DNA from: Streptomyces longisporoflavus
GTDB lineage: Bacteria; Actinomycetota; Actinomycetes; Streptomycetales; Streptomycetaceae
Direction: 5' to 3'
Assembly (NCBI RefSeq): GCF_014649775.1
Contig: NZ_BMTR01000003.1
Span: forward strand, 310,001 to 374,000
DNA length: 64,000 bases
The notes under the pieces were generated by a model. The model was not told the origin of the DNA. It worked only from the letters and a program-made list of their open reading frames with translations, and made no database searches. Of this stretch, positions 35,996 through 44,024 are shown one piece after another (within the stretch, counting starts at the first letter, position 1; the number at the start of each line of letters is the position of its first letter). The position numbers and the translations under genes are program-made.

Positions 35996-36099
35996 GTCTT
36001 CTCCTCGGTCAGGTGCGGCGTGTGCGGTCGTATTCATGCGTCGTAATGTGCAGGAGGGGTCCCGGTGTCCCCGGGAGGCCCCCTGATACTCACCACACT

Positions 36100-36115
36100 A
36101 TACCCCTAGGGGGTA
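36100..36115. promoter_or_regulatory. CsoR-type copper-responsive operator
   Basis: ATACCCCTAGGGGGTA is the GC-tract palindrome (TACCCC...GGGGTA around TAG) typical of CsoR sites. It lies upstream of the chaperone/ATPase pair. No csoR gene is in the window, so the repressor must be encoded elsewhere. Confidence 0.85.
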
Positions 36116-36170
36116 CTCCGCCAAGGCGGGGGCCGCGGCGGCGGCCGGGCGTGGTGATCCATCGCGGCGG

Positions 36171-36368
36171 TCAGTCCGTGCGTCCGCGGTTGCGCGGCCT
36201 CGACGCGACCCAGGCGCGGACCGTGTCCGCGTACCAGTAGGGCTTGCCGGACTCCACGTGGTCGGGGTCCGGAAGCAGGCCGTGCTTGCGGTAGGAGCGC
36301 ACGGTGTCGGGCTGCACCCGGATGTGCGCGGCGATCTCCTTGTACGACCAGAGCCTTCTGTCGGTCAT
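36171..36368 (-). CDS. Small helix-turn-helix DNA-binding protein (MerR/excisionase-like)
   Basis: This 65-residue protein is essentially one winged helix: MTDRRLWSYKEIAAHIRVQP, then DTVRSYRKHGLLPDPDHVES and YWYADTVRAWVASRP. It resembles AlpA/excisionase or MerR DNA-binding domains without an effector domain. The ATG at 36368 has GAGGAGG nine bases upstream; a GTG at 36377 is too close to it. It stands alone, its 3' end facing the copper operator. Not linked to any mobile element here, so it is probably a chromosomal regulator. Confidence 0.75.
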   Translation of the reverse strand: MTDRRLWSYKEIAAHIRVQPDTVRSYRKHGLLPDPDHVESGKPYWYADTVRAWVASRPRNRGRTD

Positions 36369-36687
36369 CAGTGGCACCTCCTCGCGGGGCGCCGCAGGGG
36401 CGACTCGGGAGGAGTCGTCGGGGGAGCTGCGGCGCGACGCCGGCGATCACTCAGCCTGTGCCCGGTGAACGACGCTGAGTGACCGCGCGGCGGCGGCTGT
36501 CGACCGGCTGTTACGGATCACCCGCGTATACGGGACATGTGTGACAAGGGGGTGTTGTTTGTGACGCTTGTGATGCAAGGGTCAGCGGTGAACGAAAGCG
36601 AGCTGGACCGCCTGCGCTCGGCGGGACCGCCTACGCTCCGCAGGACTGCCTGGGCTCCGCGGGGCTGCCTGGGCTCCGCGGGGCTGC
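36369..36687. promoter_or_regulatory. Intergenic region with inverted repeat and repeat array
   Basis: TCACTCAGC (36447-36455) and GCTGAGTGA (36474-36482) form an inverted repeat with an 18-base spacer, upstream of the small HTH gene and a candidate operator. An AT-richer stretch at 36510-36600 holds TATACG and several TTGTGA half-sites. The part from 36610 is the 19-bp tandem array. No gene is supported. Confidence 0.5.
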
Positions 36688-36704
36688 CTAGGCTCCGCAG
36701 GACC
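36610..36704 (-). repeat. 19-bp tandem repeat at the 3' end of the iolE-like gene
   Basis: Five contiguous 19-bp units start at 36610, 36629, 36648, 36667 and 36686. Units three and four are identical (GCCTGGGCTCCGCGGGGCT on the + strand). The last unit contains the true stop codon (36688-36690) and final codons of the isomerase; the others are degenerate copies downstream of it. The second unit again contains a TAG on the minus strand. Confidence 0.9.
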
Positions 36705-37587
36705 GCAGAAACGACCGTGTCCGGCGGGCGATGGGCAGGGGCTGGTCCGGCGGGCACGGGTACATGTCCTGCTCGACGATGGCGAACAGGTCGACGCCCA
36801 GCTTCTGCGCCGCCGCGAGGACGGGCTCGATGGCCGGCACGCCGGTCGGCGGCTCGCACATCACGCCGCGGGCGACGGCGGGCCCGAACGGCATCTCCTG
36901 CGCGCGCACTTCGGCGAGGACGGCGGGGTCGACCTGCTTGAGGTGCAGATAGCCGATGCGCTCGCCGTACGTCTCGATCAGCTTGACGCTGTCGCCGCCG
37001 CAGTAGGCGTAGTGGCCCGTGTCCAGGCAGAGCGAGACGAGCGCGGAGTCGGTCGCGTCGAGGAAGCGGGTGACGTTCTCCTCGTCGTCGATGTGCGTGT
37101 CGGCGTGCGGGTGGACGACCACGCGCAGCCCGTACTGCTCGCGCACCTCGTACGCCAACCGCTCGGTCTGGCGCGTGAGCTGGCGCCACTGCTCCGGGGT
37201 GAGCGTGCGGTCCTCAAGGACCTCGCCGGTCTTGTCGTCGCGCCAGAAGGCCGGGATGACGACGAGGTGCCCGGCGCCCATCGCCTGCGCGAGCGCGGCG
37301 TTGTCGGCCACGTGGGCCCAGGTCTTCTCCCAGACGGAGGGCCCGTGATGCAGGCCGGTGAAGACCGTTCCGGCCGAGACCTTCAGGCCGCGCCGCTCGG
37401 TCTCGGCGGTCAGTACGGCCGGATCGCTGGGCAGATAGCCGTACGGGCCGAGCTCGATCCACTCGTATCCGCAGTCCGCCACCTCGTCGAGGAAGCGCCT
37501 CCAGGGGACCTGGGCCGGATCCTCGGGGAACCACACGCCCCACGAGTCGGGTGCCGAACCGATCCGGATGCGTGACAGCGTCGTCAT
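36688..37587 (-). CDS. IolE/IolH-like inositol-pathway TIM-barrel isomerase/dehydratase
   Basis: This 299-residue xylose-isomerase-like TIM barrel starts with RIGSAPDSWGVWFPEDP, typical of inosose dehydratase (IolE) and related inositol proteins. Metal-site candidates are Glu in WIELGPYGYLP (about 45), His in VVVHPHADTHIDDEENV (about 158), Asp in LCLDTGHYAYCGGD (about 188), His in YLHLKQVD and Glu in VEQDMYPC. It is divergent from iolC-iolA and so probably catalyses a step of myo-inositol degradation. An IolI/IolH role is the alternative. A 19-bp repeat array follows its stop. Confidence 0.82.
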   Translation of the reverse strand: MTTLSRIRIGSAPDSWGVWFPEDPAQVPWRRFLDEVADCGYEWIELGPYGYLPSDPAVLTAETERRGLKVSAGTVFTGLHHGPSVWEKTWAHVADNAALAQAMGAGHLVVIPAFWRDDKTGEVLEDRTLTPEQWRQLTRQTERLAYEVREQYGLRVVVHPHADTHIDDEENVTRFLDATDSALVSLCLDTGHYAYCGGDSVKLIETYGERIGYLHLKQVDPAVLAEVRAQEMPFGPAVARGVMCEPPTGVPAIEPVLAAAQKLGVDLFAIVEQDMYPCPPDQPLPIARRTRSFLRSCGA

Positions 37588-37630
37588 GTCCGCCAGCTTT
37601 CAGGTCGCCGCGGAACGATGTCAAGCAGTG

Positions 37631-37681
37631 GTCCGAATGTAAGGACAATGTGTTGACAGGGGTCGTGAGGCGGAATAGACC
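37631..37681 (+). promoter_or_regulatory. Predicted promoter and operator of the iol operon
   Basis: TTGACA (37653-37658) and TAGACC (37676-37681), 17 bases apart, look like a housekeeping-type promoter about 60 bp before iolC. Directly upstream is the inverted repeat GTCC-GAATGTAA-GGAC (37631-37646), embedded in two AATGT direct repeats. It is a plausible operator for an inositol-responsive regulator encoded elsewhere. Confidence 0.55.
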
Positions 37682-37741
37682 TAGGGGCTGGGCTCAGGGG
37701 TGGGCTCAGGGGGCGAGGCCGGGAGCGAGAGGGAGTGCAGG

Positions 37742-38761
37742 GTGTCCGATCCGTACGACGTCATCGATCCGTACGACGTCATCACCATGGGCCGGATCGG
37801 GGTGGATCTGTATCCGCTGCAGGCCGGGGTGTCCCTCGCCGACGTCAGCGAGTTCGGCAAGTTCCTCGGCGGTTCGGCCTCGAACGTCGCCGTCGCGGCC
37901 GCCCGGCTCGGCCGCCGCGTCGCGGTCGTCACGCGCACCGGCGACGACCCTTTCGGGGTCTATCTGCACCGGGAGCTGCGGGAGTTCGGGGTCGACGACC
38001 GCTGGGTGAGCGCGGTCGACGGCTTGCCGACCCCGGTGACCTTCTGCGAGGTCTTCCCGCCCGACGACTTCCCGCTCTACTTCTACCGGCAGCCGAAAGC
38101 CCCTGACCTGGAGATGTACGAGAAGGAACTCGACCTCGGCGCGATCGCTTCCGCACGGGTGTTCTGGATGACGGGTACGGGGCTCTGCGCGGAGCCCAGC
38201 CGGTCGGCGACGCTCGCCGCGCTCCGTGGCCGGGCGAAGGCCGGGCTCACCGTCTTCGACCTCGACTGGCGGCCGATGTTCTGGGAGCGGGCCGAGCAAG
38301 CGCGGGGTTTCTACGCGGACGCGCTCGCGCACGCCACCGTCGCGGTCGGCAATCTCGACGAGGTCGAGGTCGCCACGGGAGTGCGCGAACCGGAGGCCGC
38401 CGCCCGCGCGTTGCTGGACTCCGGCGTCGGACTCGCCGTCGTCAAGCAGGGCCCCGAGGGGGTCCTCGCCATGAACAGCGAGGGCGAGCGCGCCGAGGTG
38501 CCGCCGCTGCCCGTGACGGTGCTCAACGGCCTCGGGGCCGGGGACGCCTTCGGCGGGGCCCTGTGCCACGGGCTGCTCGAAGGCTGGGACCTCGAACGGA
38601 TCATGCGGTACGCCAACGCGGCGGGGGCGATCGTCGCGTCGCGCCTCGAGTGCTCCTCCGCGATGCCCTTCCCGGACGAGGTCGAGGCGGCGCTCGCCGC
38701 GGGAGCCGTGCGGGGCGGGAACCATGACGGCGGGAGCAGGGCGGGCGGGGGAGAGGAATGA
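37742..38761 (+). CDS. iolC: 5-dehydro-2-deoxygluconokinase (PfkB family)
   Basis: This 339-residue kinase phosphorylates 2-deoxy-5-keto-gluconate in inositol breakdown. PfkB signatures are GGSASNVAVAAARLGRRVAV (about 45) and NGLGAGDAFGGALCHGL (about 262), with the catalytic Asp in GAGD. IolC-like FFYRQPKAPD-type sequence is seen at about 117. The start is GTG 37742 behind GAGGGAG. The first codons contain an exact 18-bp duplication encoding DPYDVI twice, so ATG 37787 (MGRIGVDLYPL) may be the ancestral N-terminus. The stop overlaps the next gene by ATGA. Confidence 0.9.
   Translation: MSDPYDVIDPYDVITMGRIGVDLYPLQAGVSLADVSEFGKFLGGSASNVAVAAARLGRRVAVVTRTGDDPFGVYLHRELREFGVDDRWVSAVDGLPTPVTFCEVFPPDDFPLYFYRQPKAPDLEMYEKELDLGAIASARVFWMTGTGLCAEPSRSATLAALRGRAKAGLTVFDLDWRPMFWERAEQARGFYADALAHATVAVGNLDEVEVATGVREPEAAARALLDSGVGLAVVKQGPEGVLAMNSEGERAEVPPLPVTVLNGLGAGDAFGGALCHGLLEGWDLERIMRYANAAGAIVASRLECSSAMPFPDEVEAALAAGAVRGGNHDGGSRAGGGEE
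37748..37783 (+). repeat. Perfect 18-bp tandem duplication in the iolC start
   Basis: GATCCGTACGACGTCATC occurs twice back to back, in frame, adding a second DPYDVI at the N-terminus. With no mismatch between copies it appears recent. Confidence 0.95.
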
Positions 38762-39639
38762 CCGACCTCGCCGAACTCATCCGGATCCGGGCCAGGCACC
38801 CCGAGGCCATCGCCGAGGCCGCCGCCCGGCGGGCCGGACGGCCGCTCCTCGGTGACACGGGGCGGCTGATGATCATCGCTGCCGATCACCCCGCCAGAGG
38901 GGCGCTCTCCGTCGGCGGGGACAAGCTGGCCATGGCCAACCGCGGGGACCTTCTCGAACGGCTCTGCCTGGCGCTCTCCCGGCCCCGCGTGGACGGTGTG
39001 CTCGCCACCGCCGACATCCTGGAGGACCTGCTCCTGCTCGGCGCCCTGGAGGGCAAGGTCGTCATGGGCTCGATGAACCGGGGCGGGCTCGCGGGGGCCT
39101 CGTTCGAGCTGGACGACCGGTTCACGGGCTACCGGGCGGAGGACATCGACCGGCTCGGCTTCGACGCGGGCAAGCTCCTGCTGCGGGTGGACCACGACGA
39201 CCCCGGCTCCCTGGCCACCCTGCACTCCAGTGCCCGCGCGATCGACGCCATGGCCGCACGGAAGCTCCCCGTGTTCGTCGAGCCCTTCCTCAGCAGACGC
39301 CCGCCCGAGGGCGGTCCGCCGCGCAACGACCTGAGCGCGGAGGCCGTCACCACGTCCATCGCCATCGCCTCGGGGCTCGCCGGGACATCCGCGTACACCT
39401 GGCTGAAGGTCCCCGTGACCGAGAATCCGGACGACATGGCGCAGGTGATGGAGACGTCGACGCTGCCCGCCGTCCTCCTCGGGGGTGACATCGGGGACGA
39501 CGGCGACGCCGCCTACGAGAAGTGGCGGGGCGCGCTCCAACTGCCCACCGTGCACGGCCTCGTCGCCGGGCGCACGCTGCTGTACCCGGCGGACGGGGAC
39601 GTGGCGGGCGCCGTCGACACCGCCGTCGGACTGCTGTAG
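38758..39639 (+). CDS. Cgl0159-type (beta/alpha)8 protein, probable DKGP aldolase (IolJ role)
   Basis: This 293-residue TIM-barrel protein, translationally coupled to iolC, resembles the Cgl0159/DeoC-like aldolase group. Visible blocks are RLMIIAADHPARGALSVGG (about 40), GVLATADILEDLLLLG (about 80), KLLLRVDHDDPGSL (about 139) and AYTWLKVPVTENPDDM (about 212), the last with a Lys suitable for a Schiff base. In the iol pathway the kinase product is cleaved to malonate semialdehyde and dihydroxyacetone phosphate. No classical IolJ is present, so this protein is the candidate. Role inferred from position. Confidence 0.8.
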   Translation: MTDLAELIRIRARHPEAIAEAAARRAGRPLLGDTGRLMIIAADHPARGALSVGGDKLAMANRGDLLERLCLALSRPRVDGVLATADILEDLLLLGALEGKVVMGSMNRGGLAGASFELDDRFTGYRAEDIDRLGFDAGKLLLRVDHDDPGSLATLHSSARAIDAMAARKLPVFVEPFLSRRPPEGGPPRNDLSAEAVTTSIAIASGLAGTSAYTWLKVPVTENPDDMAQVMETSTLPAVLLGGDIGDDGDAAYEKWRGALQLPTVHGLVAGRTLLYPADGDVAGAVDTAVGLL

Positions 39640-39648
39640 GAGGGCCAC

Positions 39649-40464
39649 ATGACGTACGTACCGAAGGGCAGCGCGGCCGAGGGGCCGTACGCGCTGGAAC
39701 TCGATCCGAAGCGGTCCGGTCTGGTCTATTCCGCGCTGCGGGTCATCGACATCGAACCGGGCGCCACACACTCGTTCGTCACCGGGGAGAGTGAATGGAT
39801 CGTGCTCCCGTTGACCGGCGGCTGTACGGTGCACGCGGAAAACGAGATCATCGAACTGCTGGGCCGCGAGGACGTGTTCAGCGGAGTGAGCGACTTCGCC
39901 TACGTGCCCCGTGACGCCCATATCCAGATCGCCTCCGGCGCGGGAGGCCGCTTCGCCCTGGCAGGAGCGAAGTGCGAGCGTCGACTCCCCGCCCGCTACG
40001 GCTCCGCGCCGGAGGTTTCCGTCGAGCAGCGCGGCAGCGGCAACTGCGCCCGCGAGGTCCGCAACTTCGCGTCCGCCGAAGCCTTCGAGTGCGACCGCCT
40101 CATCGCCGTCGAGGTGATCACCCCCGGCGGCAACTGGTCCTCGTACCCGCCGCACAAGCACGACGAGCACCGCCCGGGCGTCGAGGCCGAGCTCGAAGAG
40201 ATCTACTACTTCGAGATCGAGGCGAGCGCGGAAGGGCGGGAGGGCTTCGGCTACCAGCGGGTCTTCCCCTCCCGGCCCGGCGGTACCGACGTCCTGGCCG
40301 AGGTCCGCACGGGTGACGCCGTGCTCGTCCCCGACGGCTGGCACGGCCCGTCGATCGCCCAGCCGGGGCACAGCATGTACTACCTGAACGTGATGGCCGG
40401 TCCCGGTCAGGAGCGGGAGTGGCGCATCTGCTTCCATCCCGACCACACGGAGGGGTACCGATGA
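39649..40464 (+). CDS. iolB: 5-deoxy-glucuronate isomerase
   Basis: This 271-residue bicupin protein isomerises 5-deoxy-glucuronate to 2-deoxy-5-keto-gluconate. Family blocks are RVIDIEPGATHSFVTGESEW (about 29), VITPGGNWSSYPPHKHDEHR (about 155, with the metal-binding His residues) and ELEEIYYFEIE (about 182), followed by PDGWHGPSIAQPGHSMYYLN (about 227). AGGAGG is 5 bases upstream of the ATG. Its TGA overlaps an ATG that opens a short chain of mini-ORFs leading to iolD. Confidence 0.94.
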   Translation: MTYVPKGSAAEGPYALELDPKRSGLVYSALRVIDIEPGATHSFVTGESEWIVLPLTGGCTVHAENEIIELLGREDVFSGVSDFAYVPRDAHIQIASGAGGRFALAGAKCERRLPARYGSAPEVSVEQRGSGNCAREVRNFASAEAFECDRLIAVEVITPGGNWSSYPPHKHDEHRPGVEAELEEIYYFEIEASAEGREGFGYQRVFPSRPGGTDVLAEVRTGDAVLVPDGWHGPSIAQPGHSMYYLNVMAGPGQEREWRICFHPDHTEGYR

Positions 40465-40504
40465 CCGTGCAGGAACAGCGATGACAGCGGAGGCAAAACG
40501 ATGA
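40461..40504 (+). other. Two chained 7-codon mini-ORFs between iolB and iolD
   Basis: ATG occurs at 40461, 40481 and 40501, exactly 20 bases apart. The first two open frames MTVQEQR and MTAEAKR, each ending in TGA that overlaps the next ATG as ATGA. The third ATG is iolD, and the first overlaps the iolB stop. This gives three consecutive ATGA couplings that look like a duplicated gene junction. GGAGG (40489-40493) lies before the iolD start. Confidence 0.85.
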
Positions 40505-42378
40505 CCTCGACGATCAGGCTGACCACTGCGCAGGCCCTCGTCCGCTTCCTGTCCCGGCAGTTCACCGAGCGCGACGGCGAGCGGCAGCGGCTCATCGGCG
40601 CCACCTGGGGCATCTTCGGGCACGGCAACGTGGCGGGCATCGGTCAGGCCCTCGTGGAGTACGGCGACGAGATGCCCTTCCACCAGGGCCGCAACGAACA
40701 GGCGATGGTGCACGCCGCCGTCGGGTACGCCCGCCAGTCGGGCCGCCTGTCCACGCACGCCGTCACCACGTCCATCGGCCCCGGCGCGACCAACCTCGTC
40801 ACCGGCGCCGCGCTCGCGACGATCAACCACCTCCCGGTGCTCCTGCTGCCCGGCGACACCTTCGCGACCCGCCCCGCCGACCCGGTGCTCCAGCAGCTCG
40901 AAGTCCCTTACGCGGGCGACGTGTCCGTCAACGACTGCCTGCGCCCGGTGTCGAAGTACTTCGACCGGATCACCCGGCCCGAGGCCCTGATCCCGGCCGC
41001 GCTCGCCGCGATGCGCGTGCTGACCGACCCCGCGGGCACCGGCGCCGTCACCCTCGCGCTGCCGCAGGACGTGCAGGCGGAGGCGTATGACTGGCCGGAG
41101 GAGTTCTTCGCGGAGAGGGTGTGGGGCGTACGCCGGCAGACGCCCGATCCGCGGGAACTGGACGCCGCAGCACGGGCCGTGCGCGCGGCGCGGCGACCGC
41201 TGATCGTCGCGGGCGGCGGAGTCCACCACAGCGCCGCCGAGGAGGCGCTGCGGGAGTTCGCGGACGCGACCGGCATCCCCGTAGCCTCCACCCAGGCGGG
41301 CAAGGGGTCCCTGCGCTTCGACCACCCGGCGGACGTCGGCGGCATCGGGCACACCGGCACCGCCACGGCCGACGAACTCGCCCGCACCGCCGACCTGGTG
41401 ATCGGCGTCGGCACCCGCTACAGCGACTTCACCACCGCCTCCGGCACGCTCTTCGAGACGCCGGACGTCCGCTTCCTGAACCTCAACGTCACCGCGTTCG
41501 ACGGCCACAAGATGGCGGGCACGCCCCTGGTCGCCGACGCGCGCGCGGGCCTGGAGGCGCTGGCCGGCGCCCTTGAGGGGTGGCGGGTCCCGCCCGCGTA
41601 CGTAGCCGAGTACACCGGGGACAAGGCGCGCTGGGAGCGGCGGGTCGACGCCGCCTACGCCACCGACGAACCCGATGTGCGGCCCACGCAGCTCCAGGTC
41701 CTCGGCCTGCTCGACGGCCTCGTCACGGACACGGACGTGATCATCAACGCGGCCGGGTCGCTCCCCGGAGATCTCCACAAGCTGTGGAGGACGCGCTCGC
41801 CCCGGCAGTACCACGTCGAGTACGGCTACTCCTGCATGGGATACGAGATCCCCGCCTCGATCGGCGTCGCCCTCGCGGCACCCGACCGCCAGGTCTGGGC
41901 GCTGGTCGGCGACGGGACGTATCTGATGATGCCCACCGAGATCGTCACGGCGGTCCAGGAGAACATCCCGGTCAAGGTCGTGATCCTGCAGAACCACGGA
42001 TACGCCTCCATCGGCGGGCTCTCCGAGTCCGTGGGCGGCGAGCGGTTCGGCACCGCCTACCGCTTCCGGGAGCCCGACGGCACGTACACGGGCGCCCCGC
42101 TGCCCGTCGACCTCGCGGCCAACGCCGCCTCGCTCGGGATGCGCGTGATTCGCGCCAGAACAGTCGCTGACCTGCGCGACGCGCTCGCCGAGGCGCGCGC
42201 CGCCGACGGTCCCACATGTGTCTACGCGGAGACGGAAACGGCAGACACAGTGTCGCCCCCGCCCCCGGCGCAGGCGTGGTGGGATGTGCCCGTGGCCGAG
42301 ACGGCGGACCGACCGTCCGCGATCAAGGCCAGGAAAGAGTACGACCGGCACGTCTCAGCCCGACGCCGCCACCTGTGA
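40501..42378 (+). CDS. iolD: 3D-(3,5/4)-trihydroxycyclohexane-1,2-dione acylhydrolase
   Basis: This 625-residue ThDP enzyme opens the inositol ring to 5-deoxy-glucuronate. The N-terminal PYR domain begins with MTSTIRLTTAQALVRFLSRQ and has the activating Glu in FHQGRNEQAMVHAAVGYAR (about 68). The C-terminal PP domain has LVGDGTYLMMPTEIV (about 469) and ILQNHGYASIGGLSESVG (about 497), the usual IolD form. It is followed within about 20 bases by the semialdehyde dehydrogenase gene. The ATG has GGAGG eight bases upstream, after two mini-ORFs. Confidence 0.95.
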   Translation: MTSTIRLTTAQALVRFLSRQFTERDGERQRLIGATWGIFGHGNVAGIGQALVEYGDEMPFHQGRNEQAMVHAAVGYARQSGRLSTHAVTTSIGPGATNLVTGAALATINHLPVLLLPGDTFATRPADPVLQQLEVPYAGDVSVNDCLRPVSKYFDRITRPEALIPAALAAMRVLTDPAGTGAVTLALPQDVQAEAYDWPEEFFAERVWGVRRQTPDPRELDAAARAVRAARRPLIVAGGGVHHSAAEEALREFADATGIPVASTQAGKGSLRFDHPADVGGIGHTGTATADELARTADLVIGVGTRYSDFTTASGTLFETPDVRFLNLNVTAFDGHKMAGTPLVADARAGLEALAGALEGWRVPPAYVAEYTGDKARWERRVDAAYATDEPDVRPTQLQVLGLLDGLVTDTDVIINAAGSLPGDLHKLWRTRSPRQYHVEYGYSCMGYEIPASIGVALAAPDRQVWALVGDGTYLMMPTEIVTAVQENIPVKVVILQNHGYASIGGLSESVGGERFGTAYRFREPDGTYTGAPLPVDLAANAASLGMRVIRARTVADLRDALAEARAADGPTCVYAETETADTVSPPPPAQAWWDVPVAETADRPSAIKARKEYDRHVSARRRHL

Positions 42379-42395
42379 GAGTAGGGATGCTTGTC

Positions 42396-43898
<1,503 letters not shown>

Positions 43899-43910
43899 GG
43901 GCACACGGAA

Positions 43911-43942
43911 GACCCGCGTACCGCGCCTGCGGTACGCGGGTC
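43911..43942 (+). terminator. Terminator of the iol operon
   Basis: Perfect 14-bp arms GACCCGCGTACCGC and GCGGTACGCGGGTC enclose the tetraloop GCCT, followed by GTGTTGTCT. It begins 12 bases after the stop codon. Confidence 0.92.
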
Positions 43943-44024
43943 GTGTTGTCTACTCCCCGGGTAGGCAATCGGGTTCAATCCACCGGCTGCCTCGGATGTC
44001 AGCCCTCGCCCGTACGGTTGACGC

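Noticed and set aside
36537..36941. Plus-strand open frame starting MCDKGVLFVTLVMQG
   Set aside because: It runs through the 19-bp repeat and antisense to the iolE-like gene, with composition typical of shadow frames. Only its first about 25 codons lie in unique sequence.
38311..42351. 1346-codon minus-strand open frame opposite the iol operon
   Set aside because: It is exactly antisense to iolC, the aldolase-like gene, iolB and iolD, all with clear motifs. Its translation is compositionally biased and motif-free.
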